Origin: Rhypophila decipiens
Taxonomy: Eukaryota; Ascomycota; Sordariomycetes; Sordariales; Naviculisporaceae
Direction: 5' to 3'
NCBI GenBank assembly: GCA_033297075.1
Contig: MU858342.1
Coordinates: 1 to 25,765 of the forward strand
Length of the DNA: 25,765 nucleotides
Below the pieces are notes generated by a model. That model was given only the letters and a program-made list of their open reading frames with translations, was not told where the DNA came from and ran no database searches. The translations under genes were made by a program, and so were the position numbers. Numbering within the stretch: position 1 is the stretch's first letter; the number at the start of each line of letters is the position of its first letter. This document shows positions 9,269 to 19,729 of this stretch, in pieces.

Positions 9269-11412
9269 ATGGACTGGATTAATCCTCATGGACGCTTCAC
9301 CGAGCATGAACTCACAACATTCGACTATGAGGACGATGGTTTTGATATAGACGAGAAACAAAGTGAAGCGAAAGCCACTTTAATCACCAAGACGGTTACG
9401 AATGAGGTAAGGAATGCGCAGTAGACGGCGGCGTCCCTTCTTGACGCAATCATCAAACAAACTCAGGCTAACAGAAATACCCAGCATCCAGTGAAGGAGC
9501 CGCTGAACGAGCACCGGTTCATTGACAATGATAGCAGAGATGGGCTTGGCTTTGAATTCGTCGAAAAGGAGTGGAGGCTTAGTGAGGATTCGACACTACT
9601 CGCAGACAATAATGAATATCTCAAATCACCGCGCCGATCACAACACTCGTGCTCAGAGTCGAATTCCCTCCCAGATAAGGTCACCCTACCAGGCTTCCAC
9701 TTGATGTTCGTCACGACCAGTAACAAAGAGCCTCGCTGCTGAGATAGGTGATAGTCCCGGATCGCTAACCAAGGCTTCACTTATAGACTCCTCCCCAGAG
9801 CTCCCGAGGTGTTCCCGGGACAGCCTTCTAGCGTCTCGGAGCTCCCCTTTTCAAAAGCCTTCTGGAAGTTGATTACAGAGTTATTTCGAGTACATTGTAC
9901 AATTACCCGTACCATCCTGAGAGAAGTCGCTTACTTTTCCGCCCTTCGACATACGCCAAGGGAGACGGGAGTCCTAGAAATATGTGAGTACTTTGTGAAC
10001 AAGGTTGTGTTCAAGGAGGCGAAGAAAGAAGGAAAAGAGACACCAATTGAAGCTCATGGTATACCCTAAATCTTGCACCCACAAACTACTCTCAAATACT
10101 ACGGTGATAGTATATCACTAAAGGGTCAATATCTTACAAGTAAAATCAAACAGCATACACAGCCAGGATGGCCGCGGCCATACCCAACGACATCGCCCTC
10201 TCAACAGCTTATATTCCTTCTCAAAACACGACCTACTCAATTCTCTACGGGTGCAATCAAGACCAGCTCCGCGAGGTATGGAAACGGATCTCAATCATGT
10301 CGACATCATCACACCACAGCCACATGCACCCTCTCCTAACGATGGGCATCTTTATCGAGCTCGAGCGGACAAGACTTGTCAACAGCGCGGATAAACTGGC
10401 CGTCGAGTTCACATTAGGCTCGGACATCCTAGGATCCAACTCGTGGGATGCCTCCGCCAATAGCCCAAAGATGGACAGTTACCTAAGGATATGTCTTCGC
10501 AGTCGCACTTTAGTGGATTATATCCGTGCAGTCAAGCGGCAGCTTGTAAAGGTTTTGGATGAACTTGATGAGCTGGAAAAGTACTGGAGAACTATTATTG
10601 CTGCCATGAATACCTTCGGTACACCTCGTAATGATCATATTACTGAAGATGACGAACAGAAAGACGCGGTTGGAAAGAGGGTTTCAAACCAGGAACAGCA
10701 ACAACAAAAAGAACTACTCGAAGGCTTAATCGAGACGGGACAACAAATGAGGCAGAGAATCAAAGATATCATGGACGAGTACGACGACAAGACTGACGAG
10801 TGCAAAAAGATGACGCAGAATCTGTCACTAGCCATGCAAACGGTAAGATAATCTTGACTGTCAAAAACCACGACATAAAGGAAGATGGTATAAAAAAGAA
10901 GAACAAAGAAGAACGTCGTTTGTTAACTCCTTGATTCATTGGCTTTGCTCAGGGATGGAATCAAATCGCCCGGCAAGACTCCATGACGAGCACCAAAATA
11001 TCGCATATCAATACCGAGATAGCCTGGGAAGCAAAACGCGAGGGCGCCCAGATGAGATCCATTGCCGTGCTGGGAATGATATATCTCCCTCTGTCCTGTG
11101 TTGCTGTAAGTTTAGCCCCTTTCCTGATCTTTAATCACAGCCTCAAACAAGTATTAACCGACTTCCTATCAGTCCGTCTTCTCAACATCTCTCTTCAACT
11201 GGAACCCGGCAGAAGGCGAGACAGTCGTATCGAGCTACATCTGGATCCTGGCAGCATTTGCCGCGGGAATGACCCTCCTAACCGTTTTGGCGTGGCATCT
11301 CTGGACCAGACGTGAGAAAAAGCTCGAGGAGGCCAAGAAGAAATCCGGTGTCGGTCTTGGATCCGGACAAGGACTCGGCGACGGACTGCATGACGCAGCT
11401 TGGGTTGTCTAG
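9269..11412 (+). CDS. CorA-like two-transmembrane protein (divergent Mg2+ transporter superfamily)
   Basis: Six exons: 9269-9406, 9485-9705, 9787-9983, 10163-10842, 10953-11105 and 11173-11412, giving 542 residues. Residues from about 80 resemble the soluble domain of fungal CorA-like proteins, with the hallmark AIPNDIALS (191-199) followed by a HPLL.MGIF.ELER block. A long charged helical region, Gln-rich around 350-375, leads to two membrane helices at about 449-468 and 485-507. The first carries MRSIAVLGMIYLPLS, the CorA-like pattern, but the GMN signature of true Mg2+ channels is absent, so the transported ion, if any, is unknown. Five introns have standard fungal signals except the GTTCGT donor at 9706, chosen because it alone joins the frames; the same donor recurs in the gene at 20210-21474. 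The start gives no signal peptide. The tail is basic, then Gly-rich. Confidence 0.85.
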
Positions 11413-12158
11413 TCGAATCTGGGCACTTGCGTTGCAAGCCATGTTACGTGTATATATAACATATAGATCTCCTAATATTCGGATACGGTGTTTTACTTTC
11501 CCGCTCTTGGCCCTGTTCCTTTTCTTATGTTTTCCTCTTTCCGCATATGGCTGATAAGAAAGCTTGTACTGCATAATGCCGCCAGACTTACAGGGAGCCT
11601 GCTTTGGGAACATGGAACTCTGCCCAGGACGAATACAACCAAGACAACTTGTATGAGTGCCGGGTAACACTCATTTCGGGATCTATTGGTGTCATGCTTT
11701 CCTTCCATGTTTGTCCGGTATGTTGACCATTTCTTTCCCCTGTGTTCTGGCGCAAGCACTTGGTCATTTGAGGTTCCTTCTGCAGGCAGCATTACATAGA
11801 GACAAGCGACCACATTAACTACATATATCTTCATGGTAACAGACAAAGAATGGGCCGATTGCTACTCTTGCACTATCTACAACCATGATAATGCTACGAC
11901 TGCCTGTTGACCTTTTGTTCAGTAGTCACTCTGGAAGAATAGGCAGCTCCAGAATCGCCCAGGGCCTTATAGCAGACCTGCAAAGGGCACCTAGAGGTCC
12001 TGGTATATTATGAACGCCCAGGGCGCCTCTTCTGGGTCCAGGCGTCCAGGAGATCAAGTCAAGCAGAATTCATTTTCAAGCCCTTCATGAGACTCTAATC
12101 ACCAAGCTCATTCACCTTTCTCTACACATCCTAAACCATTACCAACCGAACTGAGAAG
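11413..12158. other. Intergenic, no gene seen
   Basis: About 750 nt between the CorA-like gene and the next gene. It contains two copies of the decamer CGCCCAGGGC (11956-11965 and 12015-12024), spaced 59 nt apart, and a CT-rich leader just before 12159. The copies could be regulatory half-sites; this is a guess. Confidence 0.4.
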
Positions 12159-13817
12159 ATGGAAGAGTGCCGCGACAGCTGTGGTCCAAGTGAGGCTGGG
12201 CTTCCGGCCAGCTACTCCACGATCCGTCCTCATAGCAACAGACAGCCCCGTCCAGGAATTGCAGCACTTGATTTGACGAATCCCTCCGAATATCATAGCA
12301 CGTCTACAAGACCATCAACCACAGCTGCGGCCTTTCCCTCGAAATCCTTCGCCGCTGCCATTGATTCACCTACTCCTCGTTCGGCACAACGCTCACCCCT
12401 TCCCCAGAGGGTCATTGACGCCTACCCACGCTTAGCAGGAAAAACAAGAGAGGCGGCCTGGCGCGATGAGGTCACCGAACGGAATAGCTGGCTGAAAGCT
12501 GTCCGGAACTGGATCCAGGGGGTGCAAGAAAAGATAAGCGAACCCGTTGAGAACTCAATAAGCCCCGAACATGCCTACATGGTCGCGACGCTGTCAGCGA
12601 CCATTGAAGATTTCCTGTCCAAGTTTCCGCGCTTCGAGAATCGGTTGAACATCGCACAGGCCTGCATCGACTATGACCAGGAGAAGCAGCAAGACTAGCT
12701 CCGGGAATTCTGTAAGAACTTTAAAATTCCCAGCTTTTGTCCACCCACCCTACCCGCTCCTATGGCCCCATCCGACGCTCAGTTGCATGCTGCCTCTGAT
12801 CTCACCGGTGTTGGCACTGCCGCCAAGCGACAGCCATCCGCTGGTACCAATCGAGACATAGAATTATTCGCCCTCCTTGAGTCCAACTTGAACCATGATG
12901 AAGCCCGACGCGGTCCGTGTTCCCAAGCAACGCCCAACACCAAAAGCGTCGGAGCTCCTGACGACGGCCAAGCTGGAATTACCTCAAAGACAGGAAGAGG
13001 GGACACAACTCCCGGTGACGTTCAAGATCGAGTAGCGATGGCCGAATATACGACTCCCAACACTATCAGCGAGCCGGTACCAGAGAATCCAGATGACGCC
13101 GGCAACAAAAGGACTGACTTGGAACCAACACCCGGAGCAAGTCGAGTCGACACCAGCAACACCAGCGGAGAGACTGATGTCGACGATACTAAGAGACGAC
13201 CGATAACCACAACCACCAATCATCAGGCCCGTCCCAATACGACCGTCCCAAGCATCCATTCCGGCGGCGGTAGTTCCATGAGCGAAGCCAAGTCCTCCAG
13301 CACTCCAATGGATTGTTTTCCATTGTTCAAGCCTCAGCCCCGCGAGTCGTACAATCCGAACGCGACCTACTACATGGACAGCCCCAACCCGCCACCTAAG
13401 ATGAACCCAAACCCAGCACAAGGCCCAGCAAGCCTGACAACAACAACAACAACAACAACAACAACCACGACAGCAAGCAGCCAGCCGCCAATTTCACCAA
13501 CGAGCACCGTGGTGCGCAATAAAGGTCCCAGCAGCGAAGTTCGCCTGGCCGATCCAAATAATCCCGGCTAGCCCTTCCTCGTTCGTTCCTTTGGTGGCGT
13601 CGTTACATCCGGGTCGGAGATCATCCAGCCTGGAGGTTGGCGAAAACTCACACCCAGCCCAGGGCCTGGAACCCAGGTTCAGGGTCAGACTACGCCTAGT
13701 TTGGGGGACGATCAGCAGCAGCAGCCACCCGGCCAGGAATCGCAGCGTCAGGAGGAAGGTGCCACGCAGTGGAGCTCAGGCCCCTCCCAAGGTCAAAATA
13801 CCTCTAGCGGCTGGTGA
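12159..13817 (+). CDS. Unrecognised, mostly disordered protein; frame broken by two TAG codons
   Basis: The frame from ATG 12159 to TGA 13815-13817 spans 553 codons and is open except for TAG at 12696-12698 and TAG at 13569-13571. The conservative product is the first 179 residues: a Ser/Thr/Pro-rich start and a helical part (about 85-175) with WLKAVRNWIQGVQEKI and IEDFLSKFPRF. The next segment (from ATG 12762, 269 residues) is disordered with a Thr run, and the last 81 codons are Gln/Gly/Pro-rich. Composition continues smoothly over both stops. Either the stops are nonsense mutations (both could come from CAG), or they are read through, or they sit in weak introns. In-frame candidates of 90 nt are 12644-12733 and 13539-13628, with poor donors. 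I recognise no family. Confidence 0.55.
13437..13465 (+). repeat. ACA trinucleotide microsatellite encoding poly-threonine
   Basis: About nine ACA units followed by ACC/ACG codons give a run of roughly twelve threonines within the disordered part of the gene at 12159-13817. Being a triplet repeat, length changes keep the frame, which suits a coding tract. Confidence 0.85.
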
Positions 13818-15185
13818 TGATACAGAGGCATTTATATCCGCAATTCCCCTTTCCACCCTAATAGTACGCAGAAGCGTGCCTGAAATGCCCGGTTCGTTGA
13901 TTGGGAATGGGGCGATGATCTACTATTTTTCCTCCTTGTACTTTTCTGATATGGCTGATGGACAGAGGACAAGATAAGACAAGAGTTAACTGGGCAGTTT
14001 TGTCCATGACTATGGGAGGTAAAATTGTTCATGTTCGCTCCCGGCTGGCGTCGGAGCCAGCGGGGGCCGATTCCGTCGAAAAGGGGGAAGTAAACAATCC
14101 ACTGTTGCTGTGACAACACAAAGGAGGATAATTTCAGTCCACAGCTGGGCATGAGCAGTGTCTTCACAGTAGGAAACAGAACTCTGTGGAATAAGGAAAA
14201 GGGCGATTTAGCTGCTTTTAGGATGTAGTTCTCAAGTAGACCTATCCAAATCTACTGCTATACGTGGTCAGTCTATGCCGTGCAACGAACTTGACCATGC
14301 AAAACCCTTCGATTCCAGGTATTGTACCGGAAGCTCGTATTTGCTATCGATGCCTTTCCAGCTAGGACGCGGCATGGAAACGCTGCCTGACAGGTGTTAT
14401 CATATCACAAGTTTGATGTTGTGTCTGAATGCCCTTCCAGAGGTCTCTCGTATTTCTCCGGGCTCTTTCTCATATGAAGTGTGCTGAACCGGGGATGCTA
14501 ACTGCATGTCAGAGGATATGACCAAAGGTGAAGTGCAGTGGTAGATCATGGGAAGCAGACTCTCATAGACCCAGAGAAGGATGGGAAGTTCTAATATGAT
14601 GTTAGATTGGACAAGGTTCTAGATCAAAGCCCACATGATGCAGGAAGATCATCATCGGGAACAGGGTACTCCGCAAGTCCCTGTAGGCTACTTCGGACAT
14701 GGATGGACTCCAGTTACATGCTTTGTATTTCGCGCATCGAAGCCAGAATGGTTTGCTTGCAAGCCTACCCCGTAGTCTTCCTAATACAGATTTGAACCAG
14801 GCCTGTTTTGGCAAATGTGCAGGACTTCCTTTTTACAGTGATTGGGTAGCGTGTCTGTACCGTTGGCAGAATTATCCAATCAGACTGCGGCGCGTCGTTC
14901 CGGAAACGGTATGGGCCAGTTCGATATTGGCGAGATGCCAAGATCCAGATCTCACGCGCGTGAGATTTTTGGATACCGTCCATGGCACGTCACTGGCTCT
15001 TAGACAATCTATGCACCCACTTGATGGCTACGAAGTAAAGTCAGCTTGGATTGAACTATTCTAGACCAAATTTACTTGCTACCAAGTTCAGTTCAATTGA
15101 ATCGATTTACTTGAACTACTTGAATGCCTGGAAAACCAGTTGAATTTATACGAAGCTATCCCTAATCTTCAAGTCGTAAAAGTTA

Positions 15186-15200
15186 TTAGGGTTAGGGTTA
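15186..15200 (+). repeat. Interstitial telomere-like repeat
   Basis: TTAGGGTTAGGGTTA is two and a half units of the TTAGGG repeat used at telomeres of most filamentous ascomycetes. It is immediately followed by an 8-bp inverted repeat (ATAAGTAG at 15200-15207, CTACTTAT at 15213-15220). Confidence 0.7.
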
Positions 15201-15616
15201 TAAGTAGTAGCCCTACTTATTCAAGTGATCTAGGAGACCGAGTGCAGTAGTAATATCGCGGGTTTCGATTGACTTAAACTATTTCGGCCTTTTTGGATTG
15301 ACCTTTGTTCAATTGGTTCACCTTAGCTGTAGAAAACCTTGCTTGTTCGGAACCCTAGATGGCTTCCAAGTTGAGGCAGAACATAGGGTGAGCCGCAGCG
15401 GGAAGACAGGAACCTCGTTGACGGAATGTTTGATCATAGATAAAAGGTAAGTCACTCGTCGATTGTCTGTAGTAGTCATTTCCAGGCCTGAGCTTCACAC
15501 ATGAAGAGTGCAAATGGTGCGGATCGGGTTCCGTTCAAATCCGATTGTAGAAAAGGACCCTGGAAAATTATTAACCCTAGCCGAATATCTTAAGAGTTTG
15601 GGATGAACACAAATCC

Positions 15617-15624
15617 TATATAAT
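15617..15624 (+). promoter_or_regulatory. TATA box of the gene at 15747
   Basis: TATATAAT lies about 123 nt upstream of the start codon and is followed by a CT-rich leader. An AACCCTAG telobox-like word lies about 45 nt further upstream. This promoter structure supports transcription of the gene even though its frame is interrupted. Confidence 0.5.
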
Positions 15625-15746
15625 ACCCCAATGACCCTCTCCTTGTATTCCTCACGAAACTCCTGTCCAGTAATTTCTCGCCAAATTTCTCTTGTCCCAA
15701 GAACCTGCCGTCACGTGAGGGCTGCCTTTCAAAGACCAAGTTGAAG

Positions 15747-16869
15747 ATGTCGGCGACTTTGCCGAAAACGCGCGCAGTGAAGGAGCTAGAAGCAGTTCTA
15801 GATCCAGAATCTCCAGGTCAACTCACCAAGGAACTGTTCTTAAAGTTTGTTCGAGTTCGGGGTTATCGCAGCTTTTGGAAAGTCGGAAACAGACTCCGCC
15901 GTCATCTGGTTCACTGGTTTGCCACCCATCAGACCGCTCTTGGGTCATGGATGCCCGACAATGATGAGGTGTGTCCTGGGTACTTTGATCCCCTTCCAGT
16001 ACCCGAGATGTCGCCATTCCAAGACGATTACGATCTTCTGGTACGCTTGGGCATCCTCCCATCTCAGTGTCCACCTTCCAACCCACCTCTCCCCGCGGCG
16101 CCCTCCTCTCTGCGTCCAGATTTGGACCTACGAGCTCTCAAGAATGCTATTGAGCATGCCGAGCCCGTGTTTCTCAACGCAGCATCACATTGCTCAGCCA
16201 TCCTCACTATGTTGAGAGGAATAGACAACGGAGCCGCCGATGCTACTGTCGGCGTCGCTACCAGCAATATTTATCCGCGTCAGACACAAGGTCTCGAGGC
16301 ATCAGCCCAAGTCTCACAGATGCCCGTATTTTGACCTTGGCCGCCTCCGAGTCCGAATCCAGTTCCCGCCCCCTCGCGAGCCAAAACACCGCCAACCACA
16401 ACCCAATCGGTATGAACCCCAACTTCCTTAACTGATGTCAGTCTTTCTGACCTCTCCCCCGTAGCCGATTGGAAGTCCCAATCCGGCCCTTGCGATAAAT
16501 TCAACTCATACCCAACAGCTCCCAGAGGTCCACTCCGAGCATCCCGCTAGCACAGACTACGGCGGATCATGGTTTACCTCTTCCATGTTTGATGTGCTTG
16601 ATGTTGGACCCACACGGTTGCATTCCCCGACGTTCCCGTTGTCGTCTTCAGGCTCCCGCATACCCCAATTCGGGACTGGCCCTTTTACCACCAACCAGGG
16701 CACCGTCCAGAGCGGCGCACCTGGGTCGGCGTCACACTTATCATCAAGTGCCAGCGATGATACATCGAGCTTCCGACCTCCGTCGTCACCTATCCTCGCG
16801 TCCGACGACGCTGACAAAGGCTCGGATTCCGGTGACTCCTTGGTGGCCGACTTGTCGCATGCACAGTAG
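15747..16869 (+). CDS. Unrecognised protein with disordered C-terminus; frame broken by one TGA
   Basis: From ATG 15747 the first frame encodes 195 residues to a TGA at 16332-16334. Residues about 5-120 look folded (ELFLKFVRVRGYRSFWKVGNRLRRHLVHWF, cut here as one basic aromatic helix-rich block). After the TGA the same frame continues as a Pro-rich stretch to a well-formed intron, 16410-16464 (donor GTATGA, CTGAC branch, CCCCGTAG acceptor), and then exon 16465-16869 in the same phase, ending at TAG. The whole model is 356 codons with one internal stop. The TGA could come from CGA by one transition, or lie in a weak in-frame 72-nt intron (16291-16362, donor GTCTCG). A TATA box and leader are present. 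I know no family for it. Confidence 0.55.
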
Positions 16870-16871
16870 CA

Positions 16872-16935
16872 AAGAGGACGTTATGGCAGGGCTTAGAACA
16901 GTTCTTGTTCTAAGACGGATGAAGGCTGTCCTCTT
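16872..16935 (+). repeat. Nested inverted repeat in the 3' flank
   Basis: The outer arms AAGAGGAC (16872-16879) and GTCCTCTT (16928-16935) are perfect complements. Inside them, CTTAGAAC (16892-16899) and GTTCTAAG (16907-16914) form a second perfect 8-bp stem with a 7-nt loop. It starts two bases after the stop of the gene at 15747-16869, so in RNA it would form a stem structure in the 3' UTR. Confidence 0.65.
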
Positions 16936-17245
16936 CATTTCTTCACATTAGCTTATCACCGCTGCCTCCCCATTTTCTTCTCATTATATCTAGTTCAAGC
17001 TCTCAGACGCCTCCTTGCTCTTATAAAAACCCAAAAGCAGCCATATAGTACACCCGTTCAAAAAAAACATTTCTGTCCTTATTCTACTATAGCCAAGCAA
17101 TCCTTTTCGGTCAGATTTTGTTAATAATTTCTGTCCACTCACTCCATTATACAAATGCCATTTTGGAAGGGAATTTGACCCATCTCGAAAAACTTTACAA
17201 GCTTAGAATGTTATAAACTCCTGCTGGGAAATAACCGGTTATGCG

Positions 17246-17263
17246 TTAACCCTAACCCTAAGG
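17246..17263 (-). repeat. Interstitial telomere-like repeat
   Basis: TTAACCCTAACCCTAAGG contains about two and a half CCCTAA units, the reverse orientation of the element at 15186. It lies in the convergent intergenic region. Confidence 0.65.
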
Positions 17264-17686
17264 CTATGTAAGTGGCCTTGTCTACCAGCTACGACCAGGT
17301 AATGGGTGCCGCTACCATGGAATCCGCCTCGACCACAGGTCATCAACGTGGCAAGTGCGTTGGGATACTTTCCATTGTAGATAGCGAGTATTAGACCGGA
17401 ATCTCGGGTCATTTCTCAACCGTTCTTGCCTCACCCAAGCTCCCGACCTCCGACATGGGAGGGCGAATAACTGGACAAGTCAAGTAAATGGCGCGCGTGT
17501 AATTACATTCAAACGCACTTGCGCTCTCACTGCCCGGCTCGACATGCATTCATGGGAGAAAAACGGCGCATCGACAAGAAATCACCGATCTTTATTCATG
17601 AGGATCACCATACCAGAGTTGGCATTTCCCTAGTTCCCTCCATGCAGGGTACTATCTGGAGGAAATTGACAACCTGCTTGCCGTGA

Positions 17687-19729
17687 TCAAGAACCAACCT
17701 CCTGAACACCATCGGGCTCGTCGCCCAGCTCATTCTCCAACGCCTTGGGTATCTTGATCCTGTCGGAACGCTCAGGTGACGCCTCGAAACCACCAGCCGT
17801 GACCCACAAGAAGTAGTCAGTGCGGGTATTGTCCACCTGGTTGAAGAATAGGTGGAAGCTGTGGAAAGCAAGTGGTTAGTTCTGCTATCTCTACCGCACT
17901 GAACATGTCGGATAGCAACTTACGAATTCTCCTTCTCCTCAAGGTCAAACATGCGCTTGTAAATATGCTCATCCTTGAACTTTTGAATCTCCTCATCGTA
18001 CTTGTCAAAGTCGATAAGTTCCCTGTCTGCTCCCGCAGCTTTCTTATTGTACATCTCGAATACGGGACGCTCAAGCAACAGGCCCAGACCAGGTGCTTTG
18101 GGTATACTAATACGCCTTGACTCGTAGCTCTGGCTGATAATCTCGTTCGGGGTGCCGCTGCGGACAATCATGACCGCCATGGCCACCATCTTGCGGATCT
18201 GGTGCATCATGAAGCTCTGCCCGTGGATCTTGAGCGATATCCACTCTGTGTCATTGATCATGATGGGCGTTCTATTGAGTTTGAACGATTTGATGTGACG
18301 CTTTGCCGACGGGTCCGAGAAGCGCTTGAGAATGGTGTAGTTGTGGAAGTTGTGGGTGCCGAGATACAAGTTCAGAGCTTCTTGAAGTCTCTCGAGTCGG
18401 GCAGGAGTCGCACGATATCTCCGCTTGGCGGCAACATATGCCGCTTTGACCTCTCTGATTCCGAGCTCCACGGGGCTGAGTTGCCTGGGTTTCTTCTTTT
18501 GAGCTTCGTCGGGAGCCTGAGCAGCATCGCCCGCCAAGGCCAGCTCGTCGCTGGGCGCTGGTTGGGCGACCGGTTCGACGGCAGGCTCAGAACCGGTTCC
18601 TGGCTCAGTGACTGGCTGCTCTGTAGGCGCATCTTGCATCTCTACATCAGCTGCCGGATTTTCGGCTTTCTTCTCACTGTCATCTTCGTTGAGCAACTGT
18701 TCCTCCTCTTCCTTAAGTCTTCGGAGCACCTCAGCTCTGACCTCGGGCGCCATGCGGTCAAAAATGGGCTTAATTTCGTGCTCCTCGACCACGCCCCAAA
18801 AGTCTCTGGTCTCGTCGCGACGTTCCATGTATTCTTCCTCGACGCACTTGGCCTTTGCGTATTCCGTGATCTTCTTGCCCAGGTAGCTCTCTGGGTGCGG
18901 GGGAAGAAGAGCGTAGCTGGGCATGAGGTACTCGTACCATCTGGAGTCGCACTCCTGGTACGCGCTGAACGAGCCCAAGGTCCTCTGGATACCCCAGACT
19001 CTGATTTGGTCGGGAAGGTTCGCGTTGATCTTTTGGACAATGTCGGGCTCCTCGACGATCATCTTGAGCGACAGGACATTGCCGGCAGCATGAACACCCT
19101 TGTCCGTCCGGGCGCAGCGAATCAGACTCGACTTCTTGGGGTCGTCGGCGTTGGCCTTGGCGATGCCACCAGCAGCGACAAGCGCGGCAAAGATATCGCC
19201 CTCGATCGTCTTTTCCTTGTGGTTGATCTGGAGACCGTGGTAGCCGGTTCCAGCATAGCCTATCAACATGGCAACCTTGCGCTTCGGTCTTCGTCCTTCG
19301 GCAGCGATCTCGTCCGAGGTAAAGGGAATTCGCATGAAGCTACTGCCTTCGGATTCTCTGTCGATTACTTTGCGGCGCTTTGCGTCGCGCTTGTCTTGCA
19401 TCTCTTGACGTCTGTCGAGGAATTCGTTTCTATGGCAGTCTGGTCAGTTCGGCATTGCCCGTCTTGCGATTACGAATGGGATATAGGGAGCAGAACAGAA
19501 CATACTTCTTCCCCGAGGCTTGTTTGTCGTTGCCTTTCCTGCCACGCTTTCCGCTTCGTCCTCCTCCATCGGAGCCGCGATCGCGTTTGCCGCCTGCATT
19601 GCCATTGCTCGTGCTATTGGTGCCATCGGGTGTCTGTTTGTTCGAGGGAGTCGAGTCTGCGGGAGCAGCTGCAACGGGATCGCTGGCCGCCATGTTGCTA
19701 GGTTCCGGATGTTGTTCATCGCCTGCCAT
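17687..19729 (-). CDS. PUS1: tRNA pseudouridine synthase 1 (TruA family)
   Basis: Three exons, 19729-19506, 19429-17924 and 17858-17687, with introns of 76 and 65 nt (donors GTATGT and GTAAGT), give 633 residues. The enzyme converts uridine to pseudouridine in nuclear and cytoplasmic tRNAs, and in U2 snRNA and mRNA in yeast. The TruA/Pus1 motifs are clear: GYAGTGYHG (132-140), RCARTDKGVHA with the catalytic Asp184, SRWYEYLMP, LYLGTHNFHNYT and FMMHQIRKMV. The first 100 residues are low-complexity and basic (KRGRKG, KRDAKRRKV), fitting nuclear import. An acidic, Ala/Pro-rich insert sits between the catalytic halves, as in other fungal Pus1, and makes the protein longer than the yeast one (about 544). 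This is the most conserved gene of the window. Confidence 0.95.

Larger units (their letters stand above)
13818..15746. other. Long intergenic region with AT-rich, repeat-like part
   Basis: About 1.9 kb without a convincing gene. A 121-codon frame (14699-15064) has no recognisable domain. From about 15050 to 15340 the DNA becomes AT-rich with repeated ACTTGAA/TTCAA words, then a short telomere-like run at 15186-15200 and a perfect hairpin. It may be a decayed mobile-element end, but I see no terminal repeats or transposase fragment. The last 130 nt form the promoter of the gene at 15747. Confidence 0.4.
16870..17686. other. Intergenic region between two converging genes
   Basis: This region is the 3' flank of both the plus-strand gene ending at 16869 and the minus-strand PUS1 gene ending at 17687. 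It holds a nested inverted repeat (16872-16935) and a telomere-like word (17246-17263). No open frame of note was found. Confidence 0.5.

Noticed and set aside
14699..15064. 121-codon plus-strand frame
   Set aside because: No domain or compositional sign of coding, overlapping competing frames, and it runs into the AT-rich repeat-like region.
15525..15550. GTTCAAATCC, resembling a tRNA B box
   Set aside because: The flanking bases cannot form a T-arm stem around the loop and no matching A box or acceptor stem was found.
15712..15717. CACGTG E-box 30 nt before the start at 15747
   Set aside because: Single hexamer within the presumed 5' UTR; expected by chance at this window size.
12159..16869. 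The two stop-interrupted genes as paralogues or one split gene
   Set aside because: Their folded N-terminal parts show no clear similarity, and the second has its own TATA box and start.
18202..19701. A 499-codon open frame on the plus strand opposite PUS1
   Set aside because: It is exactly antisense to the well-supported PUS1 exons and crosses its intron; the Leu/Arg/Ser-rich translation has no domain. Long antisense frames are common opposite GC-biased coding sequence.
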